The position numbers and the translations under genes are program-made. This document shows positions 25,268 through 34,560 of a stretch of 53,107 bases of DNA, piece after piece. Origin of the DNA: Rhizomonospora bruguierae (GTDB lineage: Bacteria; Actinomycetota; Actinomycetes; Mycobacteriales; Micromonosporaceae); NCBI RefSeq assembly GCF_018397995.1, contig NZ_BBQH01000042.1:1-53107 (forward strand), read 5' to 3'. The notes under the pieces are model-generated. The model had not been told where the DNA came from. It worked only from the letters and a program-made list of their open reading frames with translations, and did not search any database. How positions within the stretch are numbered: position 1 is the first letter of the stretch; each line of letters starts with the position of its first letter.

Positions 25268-26686
25268 TCAGTAGGCGAACGCGAGGGCGCGTTCGCGGTC
25301 CGGTCCGGCGCCGGCGTCGTGGTCGGATGCGGGCGGGTCGGCCGGGGGCAGGCCGGCGCGGGCGTACCGCAGCAGCAGGCGCACCTCGATGACGGCCAGG
25401 GCGCCGTAGATCGCGGTGAACGCGGCGAAGGAGGTCAGTACCTCGGCCAGGGAGACGCTGACGGACACCCCGTCGCGGGTGAGCATCTCGCCGAAGACCA
25501 GCCACGGCTGGCGCCCCATCTCGGTGAAGATCCAGCCGGAGGAGTTCGCCAGCAGCGGCAGGACCGGCAGTACCAGGGCGGCGCGGCGCAGCCATCGGGA
25601 CGTGGGGATCCGGCCGCGTCGCTGCGTCCACAGTGCCAGCAGCGCGATCGCGGCGGTCAGCACGCCGAGCCCGATCATCAGCCGGAACGTCCAGTAGGTG
25701 ACCGGGATGATCGGGGTGTAGCTGCCGGGCCCGTAGGTGGCGGCGTACTGCGCCTGCAGGTCCTCGATGCCGTGCACGGTGCCCCGCGGGTCGCCGGTGC
25801 CGAGGAACGACAGCACGTACGGGATCTTCAGCGCGTACACCTCGCGGCTGCCGTCCAGGGTGCCGATCGTGAACACGGACAGTGACGCGGGTGACTCGGT
25901 CCGGTACAGCGCCTCGGCGGCGGCCATCTTCATCGGCTGCACCTGGGTCATGATCTTGCCTTGGATGTCGCCGGAGATCACGACCGCGGCGGCGGCGACC
26001 AGGGTGACCCAGGCGCCGAGGCGCAGCGCCCGGCGGTGGGTGTCGGCGTCCTGCGGCCTACCGCGCATCAGGTGCCACAGAGCGACGCCGGTGAGCAGTC
26101 CCCCGGCGACCAGGAAGCAGCCGGCGATCGTGTGCGGGAACGTCACCATGGCGACCGGATTACTGAGTACCGCACCGAAATCCGTCAATTCGGCGCGTCC
26201 GGTGGCGGGGTTGAGCCGGTACCCGACCGGGTTCTGCATCCACGAGTTCGCGGCCAGGATGAAGTACGCGGACAGCACCGACCCGATCGCGGCGGCCCAG
26301 ATGGTGGCCAGGTGTACCCGGCGTGGCAGCCGGTCCCAGCCGAAGATCCACAGCCCGAGGAACGTGGACTCGAGGAAGAACGCGAGCAGCGCCTCGAGGG
26401 CCAGTGGGGCGCCGAACACGTCGCCGACGAAGCGGGAGTAGTCGCTCCAGTTCATGCCGAACTGGAACTCCTGCACGATGCCGGTGACCACACCCATGGC
26501 GAAGTTGATCAGGAACAGTTTGCCGTAGAAGCGGGTCAGCCGCAGCCAGCGTTCGTCGCCGGTGCGGATCCAGACCGTCTGCATGGTCGCGACCAGGACG
26601 GACAGCCCGATGGTGAGCGGCACGAACAGGAAGTGGTACACGGTGGTGACCCCGAACTGCCACCGTGCCACATCGAGAGCGTCCAC
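25268..26686 (-). CDS. cydA: Cytochrome bd oxidase subunit I
   Basis: 472 residues. GTG 26686 follows GGAGGGG with a 6-nt gap; longer frames extend into unrelated sequence. Haem ligands fit the family: His18 (TTVYHFLFVPLTIG), the His in TFPHTIAGC and the Met in FRLMIGLG. QEFQFGMNWSDYSRFVGDVFGAPLALEAL and GRQPW are present. It is about 50 residues shorter than the E. coli protein, consistent with a short Q-loop. Two tandem inverted repeats lie just upstream of its ribosome-binding site and probably control it. Confidence 0.97.
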   Translation of the reverse strand: MDALDVARWQFGVTTVYHFLFVPLTIGLSVLVATMQTVWIRTGDERWLRLTRFYGKLFLINFAMGVVTGIVQEFQFGMNWSDYSRFVGDVFGAPLALEALLAFFLESTFLGLWIFGWDRLPRRVHLATIWAAAIGSVLSAYFILAANSWMQNPVGYRLNPATGRAELTDFGAVLSNPVAMVTFPHTIAGCFLVAGGLLTGVALWHLMRGRPQDADTHRRALRLGAWVTLVAAAAVVISGDIQGKIMTQVQPMKMAAAEALYRTESPASLSVFTIGTLDGSREVYALKIPYVLSFLGTGDPRGTVHGIEDLQAQYAATYGPGSYTPIIPVTYWTFRLMIGLGVLTAAIALLALWTQRRGRIPTSRWLRRAALVLPVLPLLANSSGWIFTEMGRQPWLVFGEMLTRDGVSVSVSLAEVLTSFAAFTAIYGALAVIEVRLLLRYARAGLPPADPPASDHDAGAGPDRERALAFAY

Positions 26687-26700
26687 GCGCCACCCCTCCC

Positions 26701-26717
26701 TACTACCAGGTGTAGTA
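26701..26717. promoter_or_regulatory. Operator 1 upstream of cydAB
   Basis: TACTACCAGGTGTAGTA: perfect 6-bp arms TACTAC/GTAGTA around 5 bp, 15-31 bp upstream of the cydA start. The arms resemble the TACTAC...GTAGTA sites of BlaI/MecI/CopY-family repressors. Confidence 0.65.
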
Positions 26718-26719
26718 AA

Positions 26720-26736
26720 TACTACCCGAGGTAGTA
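26720..26736. promoter_or_regulatory. Operator 2 upstream of cydAB
   Basis: TACTACCCGAGGTAGTA: the same 6-bp arms and 5-bp spacer as operator 1, with its centre 19 bp away. The near-exact repetition of arms and geometry argues strongly for paired binding of a dimeric repressor. Confidence 0.65.
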
Positions 26737-26795
26737 GAGGGGTCGGGTGTGTCCTCGGCAACGTCGGGGCCGGCCGGGTGGCATGATCGTTCGCC

Positions 26796-27620
26796 GTGGA
26801 CACGACCGGTGCGGCGCCCTGGCGTCCCCCGCTGGTGTGGCGGGTGCTGCTCGTGCTGGCCCGCGCGCTGGTCGCGCTGATCTGCCGGCTGCGGGTGACC
26901 GGCGACGTGCCCACCGCGCTGCGCCACGGCCCGCTGATCCTGGCCGCCAACCACATCAGCCCGATCGACCCGGTGATCCTCACCGCCGCGTGCCGGGTCC
27001 GCGGTGTCGCACCGCGCATCATGGCCACCGGCGGGCTGTTCCGCGCCCCCGTCGTCGGCGCGGTCATGCGGGCCAGCGGCCACATCCGGGTCGACCGCGA
27101 GGAGGCGACGGTCGCCGACGCGCTCACCCACGCCGCGCACGCCATCGCCGCCGGCGGCGTCGTGCTGGTCTACCCGGAGGGGCGCATCGGCCTGGACCCC
27201 GGCATGTGGCCCGAACGCGGCAAGACCGGGGCCGCCCGGCTGGCCCTGGCCAGCGGTGCCCCCGTCGCGGCGGTCGCGCAGTGGGGCGCGCACACCCTGG
27301 TCCCGTACGCAGCACCCAGGGGCATCGTGCGGGCCTTGCTGCGTGCGATGGTCCGCCGCCCGGTGGTACGGGTGCACTTCGGCGCCGTCGTGGACCTCTC
27401 CGGCCTTCCCGCCTCCGGCACCGGGCCACGGATCGGCGGCGTGGCATCTTCCGGGGTCCACCCGGAACGGGGCGCCGCGCGCCGCGCGACCGACCGGATT
27501 ATCGACGCGATCACCGACACATTGCGCCCCCTTCGCCCCGACGAGCCGGACCGCCCGCGGCACGTCGACCCCACCCGACCGGCGAACGCGACCCGCACCC
27601 ACCGCCGCATCGCCCGCTGA
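26796..27620 (+). CDS. 1-acyl-sn-glycerol-3-phosphate acyltransferase family (PlsC-like)
   Basis: 274 residues from GTG 26796. An N-terminal hydrophobic helix (LLVLARALVALICRL) precedes the acyltransferase blocks: ANHISPIDP (HX4D catalytic pair), ATGGLFRAPVVGAVMRASGHIRVDR, and VYPEGRIG with the substrate-binding Glu-Gly. It probably acylates lysophosphatidate at the inner membrane face in phospholipid synthesis. The C-terminal 60 residues are Arg/Pro-rich and without domain signal. It is divergent from cydAB across the operator region. Confidence 0.87.
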   Translation: MDTTGAAPWRPPLVWRVLLVLARALVALICRLRVTGDVPTALRHGPLILAANHISPIDPVILTAACRVRGVAPRIMATGGLFRAPVVGAVMRASGHIRVDREEATVADALTHAAHAIAAGGVVLVYPEGRIGLDPGMWPERGKTGAARLALASGAPVAAVAQWGAHTLVPYAAPRGIVRALLRAMVRRPVVRVHFGAVVDLSGLPASGTGPRIGGVASSGVHPERGAARRATDRIIDAITDTLRPLRPDEPDRPRHVDPTRPANATRTHRRIAR

Positions 27621-27699
27621 ACACACCTTCCGTCGAGCCTGGTATTACATCCGCCGGGCACCACAACTGGAAGACCGGCGGGGTTGGGGGGCGTGGGAG

Positions 27700-28236
27700 C
27701 TAGAGCGGGGGGCGGGGGCGCCGCTGGCGCAGGTAGGCCAGGACGGCCTCGCGGGTGGTGCCCACCCCGAACAGTTCCCGGGCCTGGGCGATCCGCCGGT
27801 TCGCGGTGCGCAGGGAGAGGAACTCGGCCGCGGCCGCGGCCGCGATCGTCTCGCCGCTGGCGAGGCGGTCCAGCAGGGCCCGCTGCTCCGGGATGAGGCG
27901 GCCGAGGACGTCGGGCTCGGCGCGGCCGGTGTCGGGGGCGCGGTGGACGGGGCCGAGGCGGGTCAGGTCGCCGACCAGGGCGCGGCCGAGGTCGGTGGCG
28001 GCGTCCGTGATCGCGACCACGCCCGCGCCGCGGGCGGCGGCGAGCACCACCAACTGGACGGTCTCCAGGTCGGGCACCCGGCCGTAGAGGGCCAGGTGGG
28101 CGGTGGTGAGGTCCCAGGCGGTCTCGGTGAGGGCGAAGCCCTCGCGCGTGCGCCAGCCGGCGCGGGCCAGCCGGCGCAGGACCGCGGTGGCGTCGGCGGC
28201 GGTGGGGACCACGTAGCGGGGGGCGTCCGAGATCAT
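27700..28236 (-). CDS. Small LuxR-type HTH regulator
   Basis: 178 residues. The C-terminal ~65 residues are a LuxR/NarL-like HTH (LIPEQRALLDRLASGETIAA, then EFLSLRTANRRIAQARELFG). The N-terminal ~110 residues (ATAVLRRLARAGWRTREGFA, AARGAGVVAITDAA) have no receiver-domain phosphorylation site and I do not recognise them. Its ATG overlaps the TGA of the large LAL regulator gene (ATGA), so the two are made together and may act as partners. Confidence 0.75.
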   Translation of the reverse strand: MISDAPRYVVPTAADATAVLRRLARAGWRTREGFALTETAWDLTTAHLALYGRVPDLETVQLVVLAAARGAGVVAITDAATDLGRALVGDLTRLGPVHRAPDTGRAEPDVLGRLIPEQRALLDRLASGETIAAAAAAEFLSLRTANRRIAQARELFGVGTTREAVLAYLRQRRPRPPL

Positions 28237-30914
28237 CCGGCGAGTACCTCCAGCGCCCGCGCGGCGGCTTCGGTGCGGGTGCGTGCGCCCAGTTTGCGCA
28301 TGCCGGCCCGGATGTGGGTCTCCACCGTCTCGGCGGAGATGCCCAACTGACCGGCGATCCGGCGGGTCGGTTCGCCCCGGGCGACGAGGCGGAGCACCTG
28401 GCGTTCCCGCCCGGTCAGCTCGCCACTCCCGCCTGCGGTGCCGGACGGGCCGGTGCCGCTGGGGCCGCGGCGCACGGCGTGGCGGCGCAGGGCGCGGCGG
28501 ACGCGGCCCAGCAGGACGACCAGTCCGCAGCGCTCGGCGAGGGATTCCGCGGCCAGCAGCACGGGGACCGCCCGGTCACGGTCGCCGGCGTGCAGGCCGT
28601 GGGCCAGCAGGCACCGCACCTCCTCCCGGACCGCGATACCGCGCCACAGCCGCGCCGCCCGGGTGAAGCCGTCAGCGGCGCCGCTGGACCACGCGGCCAG
28701 CGTCTCCCGCACCGCCGGAACCACCGAACCGGGGCCGTCCTCGGCGGCCGGGCCGGCGGCGCCGGGGTGGGCGCCCGCTGAGCCCGCGGCGTCGTGGGCG
28801 GCCCAGTGGGCGGTGATGTCGCGCAGCCCGGCCACCAGGGGCGGGCCGCTGCCGGTGGCGGCGACCGGCTCGGCCGTCGCCTGGTCGGGCCGGCCGTCGA
28901 GCCACGCCGCCTCCCGCCGGACCCAGTCCAGCAGGACGCCCGCGCCGGGCGGGTCGGGCGCCGCGGCGGCCAGCCGGGCGCGGGCCGGGGCGAGCAGGCC
29001 ACCGTCCGCCTCCAGCAGCGCGGCGGCCGCCGTCGCGTAGTCGCGGGCGAGGGGCGGCAGCGTGCGGTCGGTAAGGTCACCCGCCCGTCGCAACACATCA
29101 TCGGGGACGCCGGTACCACGCTCCGGGTCGCCGCGCAGCGCGGTGCACCACAGCCGGGCCGCGAGGAAGCGCGTCTGCCAGCCGTACGCGAGGTCGGCGG
29201 CGCAGGCGTCGGCGGCCTGGCCGGCGGTGTGCGCGGCCTCGGCGAGGCGGCCGTCGGCGGCGAGCGTCTCGACGAGCAGCCACCCGCTCCACCGGGCGGC
29301 CAGCACGTCGCCCGCGGTGGCGGCCGCCGCGGCGGCGGAGGCCAACCCGTACTCCCAGCCGGGCTCGCGGCGCGCGGCGCGGACCGCGGCCACCGCCGCC
29401 CGCAGCCCGGGATGGGCGGGCGGCTCGCCGTGCCGGGCGATGACCGCGGGCAGCGTCACGGCCGCGCCGGCCGGTGTGGTCCCCAGGTCGGTGAGGAGCC
29501 GGACCCGGTCGCGGGCGGCGACCACGGCGGGATCGGCGTCGTCCGGTACCGGGGCGACGGCGTCCCGCGCGGCGGCGGGGTCGCCCGCCTGGAGCAGGGC
29601 CTCGCCACGCAACACCGCCGCCTGCCCGCCCAGGGTGGCCGTGACGACCTGGGCGGCGGCGCGGGGGCGGCCGGCGGCCAGGGCGGCCCGGGCGGCGGCG
29701 ATCCGCACCGCCGGCTCCACCACCACGCCCGCCGGCGGCTGCGCCAGGTCGCACGCGAACAGCAACAACTCGGCCCGCTCGCCGCCGCTCGTGGCGGTCC
29801 GGGCGGCGGCGGTGGCCAGGGCGTAGGCGGCCGGTCCGTCGCCGGCCGCGGCCAGGTGCCGTACGGCTTCCCGGGGCGGCACCAGCCCGGCCAGGCGGCG
29901 GTGCAGGGCGGCGCGCTGCGCCGAATCCAGCAGCCCGGCGGCCACCTCCGCGACATAGGGCGACACCGGCGCCACCTCACCACCCCCGGACGTACCGCCC
30001 GAAGCATCACCGCCCGCTGCCGCACTGCCGAAACTCGAAGCAGCACCCGGAGCATCGAGGGCCGCGCCGGCCCGATCGCCGCCCGGTACGTCGCCGCTCG
30101 GCGGAACGGTGCGGGTGACAAGGCCGGCGGCGAGCAGTTCGCCGGTGCCGGCGCCGAGCAGGGCGGCCGGGGCCGGGCGGCCGAGCAGGCCCAGTGCCGC
30201 CATCGCGGTCCGGGCCGGGCGGGGCAGGTCGGCGAGCGCCACCGCCACCGCGTAGGCGACCTGGTCCTCATCGGGCCCGGCGGCCGGCGAGTCGGCGCCG
30301 GACGCGGCGTGGCGGGCGAGGGCCCGCACCGCGAGCGGGACGCCGCCGGCGCGGCGGACCACCTCCGCGACCCGGGCCGGCGCCAACGCGGGGGCGACCC
30401 GGCGGGCCAGGTCGGCCGCGGCCGCCGGCTCCAGGGCGGGTACCGGCAGCCAGCCCGCCGCGGCGCGGCGCAGCGCGGCCACCAGGTCACCGGGCAGGCG
30501 GTACGGGGTGCGCAGGGCGACCGCGACGCGGCAGTGCGCGGCGATGGCCGGCAGCGCGGCCAGCGTGAGCGGGTCGGCCCACTGGAGGTCGTCCAGCAGC
30601 AGCAGGCCGGACCGGACGCGGGAGCGCACCGCCTCGGCGAGCAGGGCCGGGTCGTGCACCGGCAACCGGACACGGACCGCCCGGGTAAGGGCGAACGCGG
30701 GCACCGTACGCAGCATCGCCAGCCCGCCGCCGGCGTGGACGGGGCCGCGGAACGCGTCGCCGAGCGCGGACAGCGCGGCCGAACGCCCGCAGCCGGGCCC
30801 GCCGGTCAGGACCACCAGGCCGGGCGCCGCCAGCAGCGCCGACGCCGCCTCGGCCAGGCCACCCACACCCCCGGCGGTGACGGCGGCGGGTGGCGGGCCG
30901 GGTGCTTGGCGCAA
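28233..30914 (-). CDS. Large LuxR-family ATPase regulator (LAL type)
   Basis: 893 residues. TTG 30914 is preceded by GGGGAGG with a 6-nt gap, which decides the start. An N-terminal AAA/STAND-like ATPase has GGPGCGRSAAL at the Walker A position (residues about 38-48, Arg in place of Lys) and LLLLDDLQWAD as Walker B (about 105-115). A long Ala-rich helical, TPR-like middle follows. The last ~65 residues are a LuxR HTH (LTGRERQVLRLVARGEPTRR, then VETHIRAGMRKLGARTRTEA). LAL proteins are usually inducer- and ATP-dependent activators. The Lys-to-Arg change may weaken ATP hydrolysis. No metabolic target gene is adjacent. Confidence 0.87.
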   Translation of the reverse strand: MRQAPGPPPAAVTAGGVGGLAEAASALLAAPGLVVLTGGPGCGRSAALSALGDAFRGPVHAGGGLAMLRTVPAFALTRAVRVRLPVHDPALLAEAVRSRVRSGLLLLDDLQWADPLTLAALPAIAAHCRVAVALRTPYRLPGDLVAALRRAAAGWLPVPALEPAAAADLARRVAPALAPARVAEVVRRAGGVPLAVRALARHAASGADSPAAGPDEDQVAYAVAVALADLPRPARTAMAALGLLGRPAPAALLGAGTGELLAAGLVTRTVPPSGDVPGGDRAGAALDAPGAASSFGSAAAGGDASGGTSGGGEVAPVSPYVAEVAAGLLDSAQRAALHRRLAGLVPPREAVRHLAAAGDGPAAYALATAAARTATSGGERAELLLFACDLAQPPAGVVVEPAVRIAAARAALAAGRPRAAAQVVTATLGGQAAVLRGEALLQAGDPAAARDAVAPVPDDADPAVVAARDRVRLLTDLGTTPAGAAVTLPAVIARHGEPPAHPGLRAAVAAVRAARREPGWEYGLASAAAAAATAGDVLAARWSGWLLVETLAADGRLAEAAHTAGQAADACAADLAYGWQTRFLAARLWCTALRGDPERGTGVPDDVLRRAGDLTDRTLPPLARDYATAAAALLEADGGLLAPARARLAAAAPDPPGAGVLLDWVRREAAWLDGRPDQATAEPVAATGSGPPLVAGLRDITAHWAAHDAAGSAGAHPGAAGPAAEDGPGSVVPAVRETLAAWSSGAADGFTRAARLWRGIAVREEVRCLLAHGLHAGDRDRAVPVLLAAESLAERCGLVVLLGRVRRALRRHAVRRGPSGTGPSGTAGGSGELTGRERQVLRLVARGEPTRRIAGQLGISAETVETHIRAGMRKLGARTRTEAAARALEVLAG

Positions 30915-31189
30915 CGTCTACCTCCCCGGTCGCCGGCGGCCGCAGGACCGTGCCCGCCCTGGCGGGAGCGGCGGCCCTGGCACGAAGATGGGATCCAGCG
31001 CCGGCACGATAGTCGTAGCGTGTGCGGGCCGGCAGCGCCACCGCCGACCGGTGACCGGCAGCGTTGGCCGGTGGGGCGGACCGGCCCCGACCGCGCCGGA
31101 AGGGGACGGAACACGGATGAGCGAGCACGATCGGGATCGTCATTGTCGCCGAACCGGGCCGCCCCTGACGAGTCGGTGAGCCGACAACG

Positions 31190-32713
31190 ATGACCCCGGT
31201 CCCCCACCAAGCGGCCACCCCGGCCCCGCCGTACCCCGCTGTGCTCAGTGCCCGTATCGCCGCGCTCTGCGACGAGGTTGGCCCGCGGCTGGGACCCGCC
31301 GCCGCGGAGCAGGTGCGCGCGGTGCGCCGGCGGCTGGCCGAGCCGCTGCGGGTGGCGCTCGCGGGGCGGCTGAAGGCGGGCAAGTCCACGCTGGTCAACG
31401 CGCTGATCGGGCGGCGGGTGGCGCCGACCGAGGTGGGCGAGTGCACCCGCGTGGTGACCCAGTTCCGGTACGGGACGGCGGACCGGGTGGACGTGGTGCG
31501 CCGGGACGGCACCCGCGCCAGCCTGCCGCTGGACGAGTCCGGCATGATCCCGCAGCGGCTCGGCACCCCGCTGGCGCAGGTCGCGTTCGTGGACGTCACG
31601 CTGACCAGCGACCGGCTGCGGGACCTGACCGTGGTGGACACCCCCGGCCTGGCCTCCACCAGCGCGGCCGTCAGCGGCGCCGCCCGCCGGTACATCCTGG
31701 ACGAGGACCTCGACGCGGACTCCGCCGGGGCGATCTGCGGGGCCGAAGCGATCCTGTACGTGTTCACCCAGGCGGTGCGGGCCGACGACGCGGCCGCGCT
31801 GGCGGCGTTCCGGTCGGCGTCGGCCCGGCTGGCCAGCACCCCGATCAACTCGCTGGGCCTGCTGAACAAGGCCGACAAGCTGGTACCCGGCGCCGCCGAC
31901 CCGTGGCCGGTCGCCGCCCCGCTGGCCGCCGAGCAGACCGGCGCGCTGCGCCGGGTGGTGTCCGACGTGGTGCCGGTCGTGGGGCTGCTCGCCGAGACCA
32001 CCGAGGCGGGCCGGCTCACCGCCGCCGACTGCGAGGCGTTGCGCACCCTGGCCGGGCTGCCCGCCGCCGAACGCACCGTCCTGCTGGCCTCCGTGGACCT
32101 GTTCGCCGACCGGCCCGCCCCGGTACCGCGGCAGCAGCGGCGCCGCCTGCTGGAGCTGCTCGACCTGTACGGGGTCGGGTTCGCCCTGGCCCAGTTCGCC
32201 GCCCGGCCGGGGCTGGCCACCGGCGACCTGGTCCGCCTGCTGTACCAGGCGTCCGGCTTCCCGCGGCTGCGGCACACCCTGGACACGGCGTTCCGCTGGC
32301 GCACCGACGCGATCAAGGCCGGTGGGGCGCTGTCCGCGCTGGAGCGGCTGGCCGGGCACGCCGGGCCCCCCGCCGACCGGGAGCTGCTGCGCGACGCGAT
32401 CGAGCGGGTGGTGCGGCAGCCGGAGTACCACCGGCTGCGGCTGCTGGAGGCGGCGCAGCGGGTCGGTACCGGCGCGGTCGAGCTGCCCGCGCCGATGGAG
32501 CGGGAGCTGACCCGGCTGGCCCTGTCCGCGGACCCGGCGTGGATCCTCGACCTGCCCGGCGCCACCCCCGAGCAGCTGCTCAAGGCGGCGTTGGAGGCCG
32601 CCACCCGGTGGCGGGTGTACGCCTTGGCCGGCGCGAGCCCGGCGCAGTCCCGGGTGGCGCTCGTCGCGCATCGCGGCTTCCACCTGCTCTCCCAGCGGCT
32701 GCGTGCCCGATGA
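31190..32713 (+). CDS. Dynamin-like GTPase, first of a pair
   Basis: 507 residues. The GTPase motifs are G1 LAGRLKAGKSTL (about 57-68), G3 VVDTPGL (about 148-154) and G4 LLNKADK (about 223-229). A helical region without predicted membrane spans follows. Bacterial dynamin-like proteins occur as tandem pairs that hetero-oligomerise on membranes: DynA/DynB stabilise FtsZ rings in Streptomyces sporulation septa, and IniA/IniC occur in mycobacteria. This gene overlaps the next by ATGA. Its size is close to IniC. A role in division or envelope repair is inferred from family. Confidence 0.88.
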   Translation: MTPVPHQAATPAPPYPAVLSARIAALCDEVGPRLGPAAAEQVRAVRRRLAEPLRVALAGRLKAGKSTLVNALIGRRVAPTEVGECTRVVTQFRYGTADRVDVVRRDGTRASLPLDESGMIPQRLGTPLAQVAFVDVTLTSDRLRDLTVVDTPGLASTSAAVSGAARRYILDEDLDADSAGAICGAEAILYVFTQAVRADDAAALAAFRSASARLASTPINSLGLLNKADKLVPGAADPWPVAAPLAAEQTGALRRVVSDVVPVVGLLAETTEAGRLTAADCEALRTLAGLPAAERTVLLASVDLFADRPAPVPRQQRRRLLELLDLYGVGFALAQFAARPGLATGDLVRLLYQASGFPRLRHTLDTAFRWRTDAIKAGGALSALERLAGHAGPPADRELLRDAIERVVRQPEYHRLRLLEAAQRVGTGAVELPAPMERELTRLALSADPAWILDLPGATPEQLLKAALEAATRWRVYALAGASPAQSRVALVAHRGFHLLSQRLRAR

Positions 32714-34560
32714 CCGCCCCGCTGGCCCGCCAGCTCCCCGCCGCCGCCGACAGCGCGCTGGCGTACCTGCGCAAGCTGGATCCGCAGGCCGGCGCCGAGG
32801 TGGCGACGCTGCGCCGCCGGGAGCTGACCCGCCCCGGCATCGTCGTGGTCGGCGAGACCAAGCGCGGCAAGAGCAGCCTGGTCAACGCCCTGATCGGGGT
32901 CCCCGGGCTGTCCCCCGTGGACGCCGCCGTCACGACCGCCGCGTACCTGGAGTTCCGGCACGCAACCACCCCGGACGCCCGGGCGTTCGTGCCTGGCCAC
33001 CCGCAGCCGGTCCCGCTCAGCCACGCCGACCTGCGGGCGTGGGGCACCACCGGCGGGCCGCTGCCGGACGGGATGCGTCCGCCCCGGCGGATCGAGGTCA
33101 CCCACCCGGCGCCGCTGCTGGAGTACCTGACGCTGGTGGACACCCCCGGCGCCGGCGGCCTGGAGCCCGCGCACACCGAGGTCGCCCTGGACGCGGTCGA
33201 GCGGGCCACCGCCCTGCTGTTCGTCGCGGACGCGTCCGCCCCGTTCGGCCGCCCCGAGCTGGACTTCCTCATCGAGGCCAGCAAGCGGGTCGACGCCGTG
33301 GTGTTCGCCCTGACCAAGGTGGACGCCTACCCCGGCTGGCGGACCATCCTCGACGACAACCGCGCCCAACTCGCCGGACACGCGCCCCGGTTCGCGCGGG
33401 CACCCTGGTACCCGGTCTCGGCGCGGCTGGCCGAACTGGCCATGACCCTGCCCGGCGGCGCGGCGGCGGAGCTGGTGGCGCAGTCGCGTGTCGCGGACCT
33501 CCAGCACGCGCTGATCGACCTGGCCGGGCGCGGGCACCTGCTCCAGCAGGCCAACGTGCTGCGCGCGGTGCGCAGCGAACTGGTGCGGCTGGACGCGGCC
33601 GCCGGCGACCGGGTCCGGGCCACCGACCCCGATCCGGCCGAGGCCGACCGGGCGCGCCGCGAACGCGCCGCCGTCGCGGCCCGCAAGCGCACCGAGTCCC
33701 GCCAATGGTCGTTGACGCTGAACACCGAGACCCAGCGGGCGCGCGTGGAGGCGACCAGCCGGCTGCGCACCTACGTCAGCGGGCTGCAGGAGGAGTTGCT
33801 GGCGCGCGTCGACGCCGCCCGCGGCGACGAGCTCACAACCCTGCCGGAGCGGGTCGACCGGGCCCTGCACGCGCTGTCGCTGCGGCTGTCCCAGGACCTC
33901 GAGCACCGGTTCCAGCGGGTCGGCGAGCGGGTCCTGGCGCAGGTGTTCACCCGCCAGGAACTGGGCGTCGTGCTCGGCCGGCTCAACGCCACCCTCCGCC
34001 ACACGCTGGCCACCAGGCCCCGACGCGAGGGCGGCGGCGCGGACAACGTGCTGATCGCCATGTCCGCGGGCGGCGTGGCGCTGATGGCCGGGCGCGGGGC
34101 GATGCTGGGCGCCTCCGCGCTGGGCGCGTCCGCGCTGATCGGCGGCGGCCTGCTCATCCCGGTCGCCGGCCTCGGCCTCGGCCTGGCCGCCGGCGGGTTC
34201 ATCCTGTACCGGCGGCGCGCCGCCAGCGACCGCCAGCAGGCCCGGACCTGGCTGCGGGAGGTGCTGGCCGAGGCGCGGGCGGCGCTCACCGACGAGGTCG
34301 CCCACCGCTTCACCGACCTGCAGTACGCGCTCACGCTCGCCCTGGACGACGCGATCGAACGCCGGCTCGCCCAACTCGACGCGCACCTCGCCCAGATCGA
34401 CCGGGCCCTGGCCGAGGACCGCGCCGCGCGGGCCCGGCGCCGCGCCGCCCTGCAGGCCGAGCGGGACGCGCTGCGGTCCAGGATCAGCCAGGTGGACGAG
34501 GTGCTGGCGCGGGCCCGGGCGCTGACCCCGGCCGCCGACACCGGAGGGACGGGCCCATGA
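32710..34560 (+). CDS. Dynamin-like GTPase with membrane hairpin, second of a pair
   Basis: 616 residues from ATG 32710, inside the previous gene's stop. G1 is VVGETKRGKSSLVNAL (about 46-61), G3 LVDTPGAGGLE (about 142-152) and G4 ALTKVDAY (about 200-207). Residues about 445-500 form two adjacent hydrophobic spans (IAMSAGGVALMAGRGAMLGA and GGGLLIPVAGLGLGLAAGGF) that anchor it in the membrane, as in other actinobacterial DynA/IniA-type proteins. Long helical regions flank the anchor. It probably recruits the soluble partner encoded upstream. Confidence 0.88.
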   Translation: MTAPLARQLPAAADSALAYLRKLDPQAGAEVATLRRRELTRPGIVVVGETKRGKSSLVNALIGVPGLSPVDAAVTTAAYLEFRHATTPDARAFVPGHPQPVPLSHADLRAWGTTGGPLPDGMRPPRRIEVTHPAPLLEYLTLVDTPGAGGLEPAHTEVALDAVERATALLFVADASAPFGRPELDFLIEASKRVDAVVFALTKVDAYPGWRTILDDNRAQLAGHAPRFARAPWYPVSARLAELAMTLPGGAAAELVAQSRVADLQHALIDLAGRGHLLQQANVLRAVRSELVRLDAAAGDRVRATDPDPAEADRARRERAAVAARKRTESRQWSLTLNTETQRARVEATSRLRTYVSGLQEELLARVDAARGDELTTLPERVDRALHALSLRLSQDLEHRFQRVGERVLAQVFTRQELGVVLGRLNATLRHTLATRPRREGGGADNVLIAMSAGGVALMAGRGAMLGASALGASALIGGGLLIPVAGLGLGLAAGGFILYRRRAASDRQQARTWLREVLAEARAALTDEVAHRFTDLQYALTLALDDAIERRLAQLDAHLAQIDRALAEDRAARARRRAALQAERDALRSRISQVDEVLARARALTPAADTGGTGP

